Source: Halomonas sp. M20 (lineage in GTDB: Bacteria > Pseudomonadota > Gammaproteobacteria > Pseudomonadales > Halomonadaceae). From it: a stretch of DNA of 64,000 bases. This document shows, piece after piece, positions 42,988 through 53,390 of this stretch; positions within the stretch are counted from its first letter, which is position 1; the number at the start of each line of letters is the position of its first letter. The DNA is taken from NCBI RefSeq assembly GCF_020622265.1, contig NZ_JACNMQ010000002.1, positions 648,510-712,509 on the forward strand, given 5' to 3'. The position numbers were made by a program, and so were the translations under genes. The notes beneath the pieces are model-generated. The model had not been told where the DNA came from. It did not search any database and saw nothing but the letters and a program-made list of their open reading frames with translations.

Positions 42988-45824
42988 TGCACAATCTGCA
43001 GTCCCGCCGTCCGGTTGCCCTTTGCCTGCTGTGGATCGGTATTGTACTGACTGGCTATCCGAGTCTGGCCAGTGCCGAGGGCTCGAATACGGCTGCCGCG
43101 AATCCCGACGCACCCATCACAAGCCCCAACGATGAGCGCGACTATCGCACTCTACGCCTGGACAACGGCCTCGAGGTGCTGCTGGTCAGCGACCCTGAAG
43201 CGGACAAGGCCGCTGCGGCAATGAACGTTTCCGTGGGCAGCGCTCAGAATCCCGAGAGCATTCCCGGGCTGGCGCACTTTCTGGAACATATGCTGTTCTT
43301 GGGCACCGAGCGCTATCCCAAGGCGGACAGCTATCAGCAATTCATCAGCCGACATGGCGGCAATCACAACGCCTTCACCGCGGGCCAAGACACTAATTAC
43401 TTTTTCGATATCGAACCCAAGGCGCTGCCCGAGGCGCTCGACCGCTTCAGCCAGTTCTTCATTGCCCCGCTGTTCAACGAGAAGTATGTCGAACGCGAAC
43501 GTAACGCAGTGCACTCCGAGTACCAGGCGCGACTGCGCGACGATGGCCGCCGTCTCAACGAAGCCATGGATCAAGCTCTCAATCCCGAGCATCCCGCTAC
43601 TCGTTTCTCCGTGGGCAGCCTCAAGACGCTGAAGGATAGCGAAAAGCCCTTGCGCCAGCAGCTGATCGACTTTTATGAAAATTATTACGGCTCCAACGTC
43701 ATGCATTTCACCGTGGTCGCCCCCCAGCCGCTGGATAAACTGGAATCCTGGGTGCGTGAACGCTTCGATGCGATTCCCGATCGCAATCTGGAACGGCCGG
43801 CGATTCCCGAGCATCTTTTGACCGCCGAAAATCTGCCGGCACGCATGGAGGTCAAGAGCTTGGAAGATAGCCGCCAGGTCTATTTCCTGTTTCCCACGGA
43901 TGATCCCGTCACCGACTATCGCAACAAGTCCCTGGAGTATCTGGGTAATCTGCTCGGTCACGAAGGGGAAGGCAGCCTGCTCGCCGCTCTACGCGAGAAA
44001 GGCTGGGCGGATGGCCTTTCCGCGGGCGGCATGCGCGGCGACGGCGATGATGCCTTGTTTGCAGTGAGCATCAGCCTGACACCGGAAGGCGCAAAGCATC
44101 TTCCGCGTATTCAGGCCAGCCTGTTCGCGATGATCGAGCGCATAGGTGAAAAGGGCCTCGAGAAATGGCGCTACGACGAGCAAGCCCAGCTCAACGAGCA
44201 GGAATTTCGTTTTCAGCAGCGCGGCGAACCCATTCATCTTGCCAGCCGCATGGCGATGAACATGGCCCATTATCCACTCGCGGACGTCCAGTACGGCAAC
44301 TACCGCATGGATGGCTTCGAAAAGGGCTACGTGCAAGAGTTGCTTTCCAGGCTGACGCCGGATCGCCTGCTGCGAATCTACAGCGCACCGGACGTCGACG
44401 CTCGGAAAACCACGCAATGGTTCGATGCGCCCTATCGCCTCGCCGCAGTGGATAGCTGGCCCGAAGCCTCGCCATTGGAGGGTCTGGCGCTGCCGGAGCG
44501 CAATCCTTACATTGCCGAGGACCTTACGCTACTCGACCTTGAAACCGCCAAGCCCAGCGCCTTGATCGATAGGGACACCTACTCGATATGGTATCGTCCG
44601 GACAGCGAGTTCGGCACGCCGCGAGTCGAATGGCGTTTCAGCCTGCAGAATCCCAAGGCGGCGGATAGTGCCCATGATGCAGCGCTCACTCAGCTGCTGG
44701 CAGGCTGGCTCGACGACAGTCTCAACGAGGTACTCTACCCTGCGCGCCTGGCGGGCCAGGATTTCTCCGCCTATGCCCACGGTCGCGGCATTACCCTTTC
44801 CCTGTCCGGCTGGCGCGACCGGCAAGAGCAGGTGCTGCGCCGGGTGCTGGAACAGCTCAAGCAGGAGGATATCGACCCCGATACATTCGCACGAGTAAAA
44901 CTAGGGCTGAGGCGGGAATGGCGCAATGCGCCACAGTCGCCGCTGTATCAGCAGATGCAGCGCACCCTGAGTAACGCTTTGATTCGCCCTCGGTGGCCGG
45001 ATGCTGCGCTACTGGAAGCCATCGATTCCCTTGAAGTCGAGCAGCTACGCGAGTTTCGTCAACAGTTCCTCGAAAGACTTCATATCGAGAGCATGGCGGT
45101 GGGTAATCTTTCCCGGGAGCTTGCACGCCGGGAAGGGCTTCTGGTTGCCGACATGCTGTCGCCGACACTCGACGACGACGCCATCCCGGAGCTGACGACA
45201 CTGGCGGTACCGGCCTCGGCGCCCACCCTGCATCCAGCGTCCAACCGTAACGATCAGGCAGTGCTGCGCTATCTGCAGGGCCCCGATGGCTCTCTGAACA
45301 GCCAGGCGACGCTGGCAGTGATCGGGCAGCTGATCGGAACGCCCTTCTATTCCCAGCTACGTACCCAGGAGCAGCTGGGCTATGTCGTTCGGGCGGGCTA
45401 TCAGCCACTGCTGGACGCACCGGGATTGAATCTGCTGGTTCAATCCCCCAATGCCGAGGTGGGTCATATCCAGTCCCGCATTGACGCTTTCCTGAACGGG
45501 TTCGATCAGCGCATTGATCAGCTCGACGAAACGGCGCTAGCGCCCTATCGCGACGCCGTGCATGACCGATTGCTCGAACGCGATCCGTCGCTTTCCAGCC
45601 TTACCAGCCGGCTGTGGTATGAACTGGCATTCAATGATACCGATTTCGACCGGCGTGAACGTCTCGCCGAGCGCGTATCGTCACTGGACGCAGAAGCGGT
45701 TCGGCAGGCCTGGCAGCAGTTGCGTAAGGCGCCTACGCAGCAGATAACCTTTGCGCCGGGAATGGAATCCAGCAGCGTGCTGGAGATCACCGACGGCTAT
45801 CTACCGCTGCCCAAGCGGGAGTAA
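42984..45824 (+). CDS. ptrA: Pitrilysin-type (M16) zinc metalloprotease, protease III-like
   Basis: A secreted M16 peptidase of 946 residues, close to E. coli protease III (962). The signal peptide (about 1-31, hydrophobic core VALCLLWIGIVLTGYPSL) ends at ASA. The zinc motif is HFLEH (98-102) in GLAHFLEHMLFLGTERYP, with the distal Glu in ERNAVHSEYQ. The C-terminal half has the inactive M16 repeats. Two ATGs stand together (42984 and 42987). The first overlaps the SRAP stop; the second is better spaced from AGGAG. It probably degrades small peptides in the periplasm. Confidence 0.92.
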   Translation: MMHNLQSRRPVALCLLWIGIVLTGYPSLASAEGSNTAAANPDAPITSPNDERDYRTLRLDNGLEVLLVSDPEADKAAAAMNVSVGSAQNPESIPGLAHFLEHMLFLGTERYPKADSYQQFISRHGGNHNAFTAGQDTNYFFDIEPKALPEALDRFSQFFIAPLFNEKYVERERNAVHSEYQARLRDDGRRLNEAMDQALNPEHPATRFSVGSLKTLKDSEKPLRQQLIDFYENYYGSNVMHFTVVAPQPLDKLESWVRERFDAIPDRNLERPAIPEHLLTAENLPARMEVKSLEDSRQVYFLFPTDDPVTDYRNKSLEYLGNLLGHEGEGSLLAALREKGWADGLSAGGMRGDGDDALFAVSISLTPEGAKHLPRIQASLFAMIERIGEKGLEKWRYDEQAQLNEQEFRFQQRGEPIHLASRMAMNMAHYPLADVQYGNYRMDGFEKGYVQELLSRLTPDRLLRIYSAPDVDARKTTQWFDAPYRLAAVDSWPEASPLEGLALPERNPYIAEDLTLLDLETAKPSALIDRDTYSIWYRPDSEFGTPRVEWRFSLQNPKAADSAHDAALTQLLAGWLDDSLNEVLYPARLAGQDFSAYAHGRGITLSLSGWRDRQEQVLRRVLEQLKQEDIDPDTFARVKLGLRREWRNAPQSPLYQQMQRTLSNALIRPRWPDAALLEAIDSLEVEQLREFRQQFLERLHIESMAVGNLSRELARREGLLVADMLSPTLDDDAIPELTTLAVPASAPTLHPASNRNDQAVLRYLQGPDGSLNSQATLAVIGQLIGTPFYSQLRTQEQLGYVVRAGYQPLLDAPGLNLLVQSPNAEVGHIQSRIDAFLNGFDQRIDQLDETALAPYRDAVHDRLLERDPSLSSLTSRLWYELAFNDTDFDRRERLAERVSSLDAEAVRQAWQQLRKAPTQQITFAPGMESSSVLEITDGYLPLPKRE

Positions 45825-45832
45825 AAAAGCAT

Positions 45833-45857
45833 GTTCGCGTCCAGCTCGGGCGCGAAC
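45833..45857 (-). terminator. Hairpin between ptrA and sbcB
   Basis: GTTCGCG (45833-45839) pairs with CGCGAAC (45851-45857). On the minus strand it is followed after 4 nt by six T (45828-45823), so it may terminate sbcB. Confidence 0.45.
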
Positions 45858-45882
45858 GCCTTCCCAGTTATTCAGGGCCTCT

Positions 45883-47343
45883 TCAATCGAAAGCCTGAGC
45901 CGGCATCATCGCTTCTACATGCATCACCAGTTCCTCAAGTACCTGCCGGTCACGGTCATCAAGGGCTACCTGGTTGAGCCGCTCGATCTCGCGAGCGAAT
46001 CCTTGCAGAGTCAGATTTCCTAGATGCGTATCGTTCATGCGCTCCCAGCGATAGGCCTCCCATTGGCTCTGCTCCTCGCTGGTCAGCGTATCGGGATAGT
46101 TGCGCGCCCGCAGCCGAAACAGCATCTCTTCGAGCCGGGGATCCTGGAAGGCGAAGGCGGTTTCACCCAGCGCTTCCGGCGCGGTTTCAAGCACACGCTG
46201 CATTTCCTGGCGATCCGCCGGCGAAAAGAACCCGCCGCTATAAAGCATGGCATCCGGATCCTGCGGGCCCTCTTTAGGTTGCTCAGCAAATACCGCCGCA
46301 GCCTTGCGCGCGGCCTCGGGATTGTCACATAGCGCCTTCCAGTGTATTTCGCATTGGCCGCGATCGAGTTTGAGCCTGGCAGCGACCTCTTCGGTCACCG
46401 CTGCGATCGGCAGCAGCACAGGGCTGCGATTGATATGCACGATCTTCAGCGGGATACGCGATTCGCCCTCCGCCAGTTCGTCGGCGCTGGCAAATACGCG
46501 GGCCCGTATTTCTTCGACGGAAAGAGCGAAGAGAGGCGAGGGATCGACCGAGAGGTCGTAGACAATGACCCCATTCGGATTGGAAGGATGCTCTGCCAGG
46601 GGCATGACCAGGGCACCACAACCACGACTTGCCGGATAGCGTCTGGAGATGTGCAGCATTGGCTTACGAGAAGGAATATCCAGTAATTTAGCGACTTCAC
46701 GCTTGCTACGCAGCTTGAGCAGATAGTCGAATAGCTTGGCGTTACGCGTCTTGAGCAGTTGTGCCATGGCAATGGTTGCGCGCACGTCCGCCAAGGCATC
46801 GTGGGCGCCTACATGTTCGATGCCGTTGGCAGCGGTAAGGTGCTCGAGTTTGAAGCTAGGAGAACCATCGTCTCGCGTCGGCCACTCTATGCCATCGGGA
46901 CGCAGCGCATGGAAGGCTCGCACCACATCGATGAGATCCCAGCGCGAATTGCCATTTTGCCACTCCCGGGCATAGGGATCGAGGAAATTCCGATAGAACA
47001 GGTGGCGGGATACTTCATCGTCGAAACGCAGACTGTTGTAGCCCAGGACACAGGTGCCAGGAACACTCATTTCAGCATTGATGCGCTGTGCGAACTGAAC
47101 TTCGGGAAGCCCCCGGCGCCGAGCCGTTTGTGGGGTGATGCCTGTAATCAGACAGGCCTGGGGGTGAGGAAGGTAGTCATCCGCCGGTTTGCTGTAGAGA
47201 ATCAGGGGCTCGCCGATCTGATTGAACCCCTCATCGGTGCGAATGGCTGCAAACTGCGATGGCCGATCCCGTCGAGGATCGGCGCCAAACGTTTCATAGT
47301 CATGCCAGAGAAATGTATGCTGCGAAGTGCCGCGCTGCGCCAT
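45883..47343 (-). CDS. sbcB: Exodeoxyribonuclease I
   Basis: 3'-5' exonuclease on single-stranded DNA, 486 residues. DEDDh acids D15 and E17 in FLWHDYETFG, followed by GADPRRDRPSQFAAIRTD. The AHDALADVRATIAMA block holds the later acidic and His residues. The SH3-like and C-terminal parts (PDTLTSEEQSQWEAYRWERM) are also as in E. coli ExoI (475). I start at the ATG at 47343; an ATG at 47361 adds six residues. Confidence 0.95.
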   Translation of the reverse strand: MAQRGTSQHTFLWHDYETFGADPRRDRPSQFAAIRTDEGFNQIGEPLILYSKPADDYLPHPQACLITGITPQTARRRGLPEVQFAQRINAEMSVPGTCVLGYNSLRFDDEVSRHLFYRNFLDPYAREWQNGNSRWDLIDVVRAFHALRPDGIEWPTRDDGSPSFKLEHLTAANGIEHVGAHDALADVRATIAMAQLLKTRNAKLFDYLLKLRSKREVAKLLDIPSRKPMLHISRRYPASRGCGALVMPLAEHPSNPNGVIVYDLSVDPSPLFALSVEEIRARVFASADELAEGESRIPLKIVHINRSPVLLPIAAVTEEVAARLKLDRGQCEIHWKALCDNPEAARKAAAVFAEQPKEGPQDPDAMLYSGGFFSPADRQEMQRVLETAPEALGETAFAFQDPRLEEMLFRLRARNYPDTLTSEEQSQWEAYRWERMNDTHLGNLTLQGFAREIERLNQVALDDRDRQVLEELVMHVEAMMPAQAFD

Positions 47344-47398
47344 GACCGCTCTCCACGCCAATGGAAAGCGATCAGCCTAGCATAGTGATGCCCATCTC

Positions 47399-47653
47399 TC
47401 AGCCGCTATTAGGCAGCGTGACATTCAGCTCCAGCACGGAACAGTCGTCTTCGCGGTCGAGACTGATATTGATGGCTTCCTGATCCACGTTGACGTAGCG
47501 ACGGATCACCTCCAACAACTCTTTCTCGAGCATTGGCATGTAATCCGGCTGCCCACGCTGGCTTCGCTGATGCGCGACGATGATCTGCAGGCGTTCCTTG
47601 GCTACGGAGGCCGACTGTTTGCGTTCGCGCTTCAGAAATTCGAGTAGTTTCAC
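47399..47653 (-). CDS. minE: Cell division topological specificity factor MinE
   Basis: Drives pole-to-pole oscillation of MinD by stimulating its ATPase, 84 residues. N-terminal membrane-targeting and anti-MinCD segment [20 protein letters not shown], then [20 protein letters not shown] and the dimerising C-terminal domain. It overlaps the minD stop by 4 bp. Confidence 0.96.
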   Translation of the reverse strand: MKLLEFLKRERKQSASVAKERLQIIVAHQRSQRGQPDYMPMLEKELLEVIRRYVNVDQEAINISLDREDDCSVLELNVTLPNSG

Positions 47654-48468
47654 CGACGACCTCCTCCAAACATGCGCGAGAGCAGGCTCTTCTTCTGGAC
47701 CTGATGGAATCGTAGCGGAACTTCTTCACCCAACAGTCGCGATACGGTATCCGTATAGGCCTGCCCCGCATCGCTTTTCATATCGTGAGTTACCGGGACA
47801 CCCTGGTTGGAGGCTCGTAGCACTGCCTCGGACTCAGGAATCAACCCGATCAGGTTGATGGACAATATCTCACGAATATCCTCCAGATTGAGCATATCGC
47901 CATAAGTGACCCGCTCCGGATGATAGCGGGTGATCAACAGGTGCTCCTTGACCGGGTCACGCTTCTGTTCGGCACGCTTGGTCTTGGCGGACAGCAACCC
48001 CAGAATACGATCGGAGTCGCGCACCGAGGATACTTCAGGGTTGGTCACTACCACTGCCTCATCGGCATAGTACATGGCCAGCTGAGCGCCTCTCTCGATG
48101 CCTGCAGGCGAATCGCAAATGATGTAATCGAAATCCTTGGCCAACTCGTCAAGCACTTTCTCGACGCCTTCGGAGGTCAATGCATCCTTGTCCCGGGTCT
48201 GGGAGGCCGGCAGAATGTAAAGGTTATCGACCCGCTTGTCGCGAATCATGGCTTGATTCAAGCCTGCCTCACCCTGAATCACATTGACCAGGTCATAAAC
48301 GACGCGACGTTCGCAACCCATGATCAGATCCAGGTTACGCAAGCCCACGTCGAAGTCGATCACAACCGTCTTGTTGCCGCGTAGTGCCAGCCCGGTGGCG
48401 ATGGCTGCTGCACTGGTCGTCTTTCCGACCCCACCCTTGCCGGAGGTCACTACAATGATCTTGGCCAA
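47650..48468 (-). CDS. minD: Septum site-determining ATPase MinD
   Basis: Membrane-associated ATPase that recruits MinC to the poles, 272 residues. The deviant Walker A is [20 protein letters not shown]. The C-terminal amphipathic membrane anchor is present ([14 protein letters not shown]). The start is a TTG at 48468, 8 bp after AGGAAG, giving [13 protein letters not shown] as in other MinD. An ATG at 48504 would add twelve non-conserved residues. Confidence 0.95.
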   Translation of the reverse strand: MAKIIVVTSGKGGVGKTTSAAAIATGLALRGNKTVVIDFDVGLRNLDLIMGCERRVVYDLVNVIQGEAGLNQAMIRDKRVDNLYILPASQTRDKDALTSEGVEKVLDELAKDFDYIICDSPAGIERGAQLAMYYADEAVVVTNPEVSSVRDSDRILGLLSAKTKRAEQKRDPVKEHLLITRYHPERVTYGDMLNLEDIREILSINLIGLIPESEAVLRASNQGVPVTHDMKSDAGQAYTDTVSRLLGEEVPLRFHQVQKKSLLSRMFGGGRR

Positions 48469-48515
48469 GATATGCTTCCTGTTACTTGTTTGATGATCGT
48501 TCATAACCTCTCACT

Positions 48516-49277
48516 TCAAACCAGTGATGCGATAGTCAACTGATCGTCGTTGAGACGCACCTGTACTGCTTTGCCAAGCAATTGTGGATCGATGTCCTCA
48601 AGACGCTTGTAATTTCCCGCCAGCGAAAGCAACTCGGCATGCAGCTCGTGACAGAAGATACCAGCCTCGCGGTCCCCGTGGATACCCGCAAGAGCGCGTC
48701 CTCGCAGGGCGCCATAGACGTGTATGTTACCTCCGGCCAAAACTTCCGAACCCGCATTGACCGCGCCCAATATTACCAGATCGCCCTCTGGCGCGGTGAT
48801 TTGCTGACCCGAGCGCACCGTACCGCGGAATATACGACTACTAGCCGGAGCCATGCCTGGGACCGGGCTCGCTACTGCCTCTGCGTCTTGACTATTTTGA
48901 ACGTCTTTTTCGACCCCAGGGGAGGCAACGCTTTCAAGCGTACGGGCGCGCAGCTCTTGAGGCGGAAACCAACCAAGACCCAATGCCCAGGCAGATTGCT
49001 TGACCGGGTCGGAACCACCGCGCACGGCAACGGGTAGCAGTTTGTGGGCACGACACACTGCGCAAATTCGTTCCAGGGCCAGATGTGGTTCATTGAGCTT
49101 TTCAACACTCACCACGACTGGCGTATGCTGGAAGAAAGCAGGAGACTGACTTAGCTTGCCCGCTAATTGCTCGCGAATCCGCTCTGGGTCCGCACTGGTC
49201 AGTTCCATGACCGTCATGGGTAGCATGCCACCCTTGAAGGAGAAGGCGGTGCCTTCTCTGTCCACGTTGAGACTCAT
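48516..49277 (-). CDS. minC: Septum site-determining protein MinC
   Basis: Inhibits FtsZ polymerisation away from mid-cell, 253 residues. The N-terminal FtsZ-interacting domain is followed by an Ala/Ser/Pro/Glu-rich linker (about 115-145) and the C-terminal beta-helix with RSGQQITAPEGDLVILGAVN and GGNIHVYGALRGRALAG that binds MinD. First gene of minC-minD-minE. Confidence 0.96.
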   Translation of the reverse strand: MSLNVDREGTAFSFKGGMLPMTVMELTSADPERIREQLAGKLSQSPAFFQHTPVVVSVEKLNEPHLALERICAVCRAHKLLPVAVRGGSDPVKQSAWALGLGWFPPQELRARTLESVASPGVEKDVQNSQDAEAVASPVPGMAPASSRIFRGTVRSGQQITAPEGDLVILGAVNAGSEVLAGGNIHVYGALRGRALAGIHGDREAGIFCHELHAELLSLAGNYKRLEDIDPQLLGKAVQVRLNDDQLTIASLV

Positions 49278-49499
49278 CGCCGATCTCCGTGTCGGGTAAT
49301 ATCACTAGCTAAGCGAGGGTTTACCAAGCCACCACCGATGATACGCTCTGCAGGTGCGACTTGTCAGCGTGATCGTGCATCAACGCTTCGGGCTTTCCCG
49401 GTGATAATGCACATGCTTAGATGGTACTAGCATCGATCTAGGCGGGATGCCGTCCAGCACCACATCATACAAAATTCTTTCAGGGATGCATGTACAGTG

Positions 49500-52268
49500 A
49501 TGTCAGGTTTGTTTCGTCGTTTTTTTGCGCCCCGTTGGCAACACCGGGATCCGGCGGTTCGTCGCCAAGCGTTAGCGCGTCTGGATCCCACTCAGTTTCA
49601 GGATCGGGAACAGCTGGAACGCCTGGCCGGTGACGATGATGCCAGTGTCCGACAAGCAGCGCTTGCCCGTCTAGTGGATCCGGCTCAGCTGCTGCGACTC
49701 GAGGAGCAACAGGATTCCCCAGAGCTGAGAGCCCGCTTGCTCGTGCTGCTCATCGGCCAGCCCGAATCCCCCCCGCTTGCCAAACGCTTGAGTCTGATCG
49801 AAAGGATCAACGATGCGCCACTGCTGGCTCAGCTGGCCCTGCACGGCGACAACCAGGAATTGCGCCTGGCGGCTCTTGAGCGTCTGCAGGATGAAGATGC
49901 GCTTATCCATCAGGCCATCGAAAACGGCATCGCGGCAGTGCGTCATGCGGCTGCAAAGCGTATCACCTCAGAGCAAGGACTTCTGCGTTTGAGCCGAGAG
50001 GCCCGGCGCGACAAGCAAGTCGTGCGCCTGGCCCGAGAACGTTTGAGTCGCATGCGGGAAAACGCGGCGCAGAATGAAGCACAGCGCGCCAAGCGCGAAC
50101 GCATTCTGGAGGCTTTCGAACAACATGCCCGGCACAGCTGGGAGCCTCTTTACGCAGGGCGCTATCGTCATCTGCAGCGGGAATGGGAAGGTTTGATCGA
50201 CTTGCCGAACGCTGACCAGGAGCGTCGCTACCAGGAAGCAAGCCTTCGCTGTCGCAAGATCATGAGCGACCACGAGGCCCAGCATCAGGTCCTCGCCAGC
50301 GCCAACCGCAAGCGGGTCGAGGCCGATGAGGCACGCCAGGCGTTGATCGAAGCGCTTGACGAGGATCTGGCCAGCCTGCAGCGCAGTGAGCATATAACCG
50401 CTCAGGACATGGCAAGCATGAACGCGCACAGGCGTTTGCTGATCAATCGTTGGCAAGCGCTCTCTGACCAGCATGCGCCGGAGACCACCCTCAGTATAGG
50501 CTACACCCAGGCCTTGGCTCGACAGGATGAAATCAATCAGGGCTGGGATCGCCTGGAGCAGCACGCGACAACGTTGAACGATGCACTACAGCGTCGGGAT
50601 ACCGAGGTCCTGCGTCAAACGTTGAAAACCCTAGCTTGGCCTGAAGATCTCCCTCCCTCCCCTTTGCTGAAACAGGTGCAGCAGCATCTCGCTGACGACA
50701 AGGCGGTGGAGACCGACAGCCAGCAGAGCATTCGCTTCGAGCAGGACCTCAAGGAGCTCGAGCGTCTACTCGAAAATGGCGCCTTCAAGCCTGCCAACCG
50801 CCTGTATCAGAGCCTGCGTCAGCGCAGCGAGACACTGGCGACAGAGCAGCAGCGCAAACATCAGGCTGCACTCAAGCGTCTTGGCGCTCGATTAGCGGAG
50901 CTAAGGGACTGGCGCAGCTTCGTAGCCGGCCCCAAGCGAGATCAGCTTTGCCAGGCCATCGTCGAATTGGCCGACAATTCCAGCTTGAGCGACAGTGAGC
51001 TCGATCGCCGACACCGGCAGCTCGTCAAGGAGTGGAAGGATCTAGGGGATGCGGCCATCGACCGGGAACTTTCGGCCCGTTTTCGGGCTGCCTCCGACCG
51101 TATTCATACACGCTTGAGCGCCTGGCACACGGCTCAAGAGCAAAAGCGGCAGCGCAATCTCGAGGCCAGAATAGCGCTGTGCGAACAACTCGAAATCCTG
51201 CTCGAGAATCCGGATGAGAATGCCGATCCAGATGCCTTGCGCCTGATTCGGGATCGTTCCCGGGAACAGTGGCGCCTCTTTTCGCCGATTCCCCGCGGTC
51301 ATGGTGAGAGTATCGCTCATCGCTTCGGTCATATCCGTCACGCCCTGCAGGCACTGATCGATCAGCGTGCCCAGGAAATAGGTGCCGCCAAGCAAGCCCT
51401 CGTGGAAGAGGCGCGCCACCTGCAATCAGAACCGGAGCCTGCCTCCAGGCGTGCCGAACAAGCCAAGCGACTGCAACAGCGTTGGCGTGAACTCGGACGC
51501 GCCCCCAAAGGTGAAGAACAGGCGCTCTGGCGCGAGTTCCGTGGTATATGCGACAACATCTTTGCCGCTCGGGAAAATGAGCGCGACGATCGCGCCCAAC
51601 GGGCAAAGGATCGGCTTGACGCCATGCAGGCACTGGTTGAACGCCTCGATGCCTGGCAACCGACAAGCAGTGATGAGAAGGCGTTACTGGATCAGGCAGT
51701 TGCAGAAGCAGAGGCGTTGGAACCCTTGCCGTCGGGCCGCCGCAGTGAGGGAATGCGTAAACGCTGGGCGGGGATACTACATTCTCGGCGGGAGCGTATT
51801 GAACGGCTCGCAACAAGCGAAGAGGCGTTGCGTTGGCAACATCTAGGACCGCTGCTGGAGACCCACCGGCACGCCGATGCCCGGGCGCTCGACGGCCATG
51901 CACCGGAAGATGTAGAAGCGCCGCTTGCCCTCGAGGACGACATGAAGCGTGCCCATATACAGCGCAACAAGGCCCGCCACCAGCCCGCCGACAGTGCGGC
52001 TATTGCATCGGAACTGGCTAGTTTACGGGTGCACCTGACCCTGTTGACGAACGGCCGTATCGAGCGTGAGGACGAGCCACTGCGCCTGGCGATTCAGGTA
52101 AAGCGTCTCAATGCGGCGCGTAACCGGACGCCTGCCAGAGCCGAGGAATTGCACGCCATCCTCTGCGACATTCTTGCAACCGGCCCGGTGTCGACAGCGG
52201 TCTGGACGCGCGAGGTAAACGAGCTGGATAGATTGTTGACCCAGCTGGCCGATTATTCGTCTTCCTGA
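49500..52268 (+). CDS. Large DUF349-repeat coiled-coil protein
   Basis: A 922-residue cytoplasmic protein. The N-terminal 190 residues look like HEAT-type repeats (DPAVRRQALARL; DDASVRQAALARL; NQELRLAALERL; GIAAVRHAAAKRI). The rest is helical with several DUF349-type modules, marked by W-x3-G/A-R-A-P spacing such as RWRELGRAPKGEEQALWREF. Function unknown; I infer a scaffold or nucleic-acid-binding role only from repeat structure. Start ATG at 49500 or GTG at 49497. Divergent from minC across 222 bp with no other feature that I can see. Confidence 0.8.
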   Translation: MSGLFRRFFAPRWQHRDPAVRRQALARLDPTQFQDREQLERLAGDDDASVRQAALARLVDPAQLLRLEEQQDSPELRARLLVLLIGQPESPPLAKRLSLIERINDAPLLAQLALHGDNQELRLAALERLQDEDALIHQAIENGIAAVRHAAAKRITSEQGLLRLSREARRDKQVVRLARERLSRMRENAAQNEAQRAKRERILEAFEQHARHSWEPLYAGRYRHLQREWEGLIDLPNADQERRYQEASLRCRKIMSDHEAQHQVLASANRKRVEADEARQALIEALDEDLASLQRSEHITAQDMASMNAHRRLLINRWQALSDQHAPETTLSIGYTQALARQDEINQGWDRLEQHATTLNDALQRRDTEVLRQTLKTLAWPEDLPPSPLLKQVQQHLADDKAVETDSQQSIRFEQDLKELERLLENGAFKPANRLYQSLRQRSETLATEQQRKHQAALKRLGARLAELRDWRSFVAGPKRDQLCQAIVELADNSSLSDSELDRRHRQLVKEWKDLGDAAIDRELSARFRAASDRIHTRLSAWHTAQEQKRQRNLEARIALCEQLEILLENPDENADPDALRLIRDRSREQWRLFSPIPRGHGESIAHRFGHIRHALQALIDQRAQEIGAAKQALVEEARHLQSEPEPASRRAEQAKRLQQRWRELGRAPKGEEQALWREFRGICDNIFAARENERDDRAQRAKDRLDAMQALVERLDAWQPTSSDEKALLDQAVAEAEALEPLPSGRRSEGMRKRWAGILHSRRERIERLATSEEALRWQHLGPLLETHRHADARALDGHAPEDVEAPLALEDDMKRAHIQRNKARHQPADSAAIASELASLRVHLTLLTNGRIEREDEPLRLAIQVKRLNAARNRTPARAEELHAILCDILATGPVSTAVWTREVNELDRLLTQLADYSSS

Positions 52269-52274
52269 CATGCC

Positions 52275-52300
52275 GAGAGCGAGGTACCCACCTCGCTCTC
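52275..52300. terminator. Hairpin between the DUF349 gene and phaB
   Basis: GAGAGCGAGGT (52275-52285) and ACCTCGCTCTC (52290-52300) pair perfectly with a 4-nt loop. No T-run follows on either strand, but the place between two convergent stops makes a terminator role likely. Confidence 0.5.
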
Positions 52301-52353
52301 GCTCCCTTCCATCGATCTATAAATAGCAGGGTGAACTCAACGCTGTATCGCCC

Positions 52354-53100
52354 TCAGCCCATGAATTGGCCGCCATTGATATCAAGGTTGGCCCCGGTAA
52401 TGAATCCTGAATTACGGTGCGCCAGGAACGTGACCGCGTGAGCGATCTCTTCGGGCTCGCCGAAACGTTTCACAGGGATACCTTCGCGAATCGATTCGCG
52501 AATTTTCTCCGGTATGTCCATGATCATATCGGTAGCAATGTAGCCCGGCGACAGGGTATTGACGGTGATACCCTTGGTTGCGGTTTCCTGAGCGAGAGAC
52601 ATGGTCAACCCATGCATGCCGGCTTTGGCCGCAGCATAGTTGGCCTGACCGAACTGCCCCTTGCGACCGTTGATTGAAGAAATATTAATGATGCGTCCGT
52701 ACCCTGTCTCCAGCATGCCAGCGAGCACGCTCTTGCAGGTATTGAAGACACAGTTGAGGTTGGTGTCGATGACTTCGCGCCACTGATCCTCGGTCATCTT
52801 CTTCATGGTGGTATCCCTGGTGATACCGGCGCAGTTGACCAGCACTTCCACGGGGCCATACTGCTCCTGGATCTCGCGGACGCCGGCCTCACAATCCTCG
52901 TATTTACTCAGACTGGCTCCAGAAAGCGCAATGTTGTCGAAGCCTTGGGATTTTTGCTCCTCTAGCCAAGACTTTGCCTTGTCTGGATTACGATAACCTG
53001 CGACGACCTGATAGCCCTCCCTGGCCAGTTCGCGGCAAATAGCGGAGCCAATCCCTCCGGTTCCACCGGTTACCCAAGCCACGGGTGTTGTTTGTGTCAT
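52354..53100 (-). CDS. phaB: Acetoacetyl-CoA reductase PhaB
   Basis: NADPH-dependent reduction of acetoacetyl-CoA to (R)-3-hydroxybutyryl-CoA for polyhydroxybutyrate, 248 residues. SDR features: TGGTGGIG (11-18), catalytic Ser142 region and Tyr155/Lys159 in GQFGQANYAAAKAG, and the PhaB-specific MKKMTEDQW block. The alternative is the fatty-acid enzyme FabG, but SSINGRKGQFGQ and the length fit PhaB better. GGGGGAG precedes the ATG. No phaA or phaC is in the window. Confidence 0.9.
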   Translation of the reverse strand: MTQTTPVAWVTGGTGGIGSAICRELAREGYQVVAGYRNPDKAKSWLEEQKSQGFDNIALSGASLSKYEDCEAGVREIQEQYGPVEVLVNCAGITRDTTMKKMTEDQWREVIDTNLNCVFNTCKSVLAGMLETGYGRIINISSINGRKGQFGQANYAAAKAGMHGLTMSLAQETATKGITVNTLSPGYIATDMIMDIPEKIRESIREGIPVKRFGEPEEIAHAVTFLAHRNSGFITGANLDINGGQFMG

Positions 53101-53229
53101 ATTGTCTCCCCCTGAGTCATGACAAATAAACTGACGATGTCAGTCTTTTCATAGTATGGATGCCGTTATCATTACATCCACATTGAGAAGTATGGACGAG
53201 TTTTCCCTTCTTGTCCGGCCCTTGGGCGC

Positions 53230-53257
53230 TTGACACTTTATGGAACAACCTTATAAT
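53230..53257 (+). promoter_or_regulatory. Sigma-70 promoter of tRNA-fMet
   Basis: TTGACA (53230-53235) and TATAAT (53252-53257) are both perfect consensus, 16 bp apart, with the tRNA starting 17 bp after the -10. Confidence 0.9.
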
Positions 53258-53273
53258 GCAACGCACAATCTGA

Positions 53274-53350
<77 letters not shown>

Positions 53351-53356
53351 AATTTC

Positions 53357-53390
53357 AAAAAAACCGATACTACGAAGTATCGGTTTTTTT
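53357..53390 (+). terminator. Rho-independent terminator of tRNA-fMet
   Basis: ACCGATAC (53363-53370) with GTATCGGT (53377-53384), a 6-nt loop and an uninterrupted T run to 53390. A textbook terminator 12 bp after the tRNA. Confidence 0.93.
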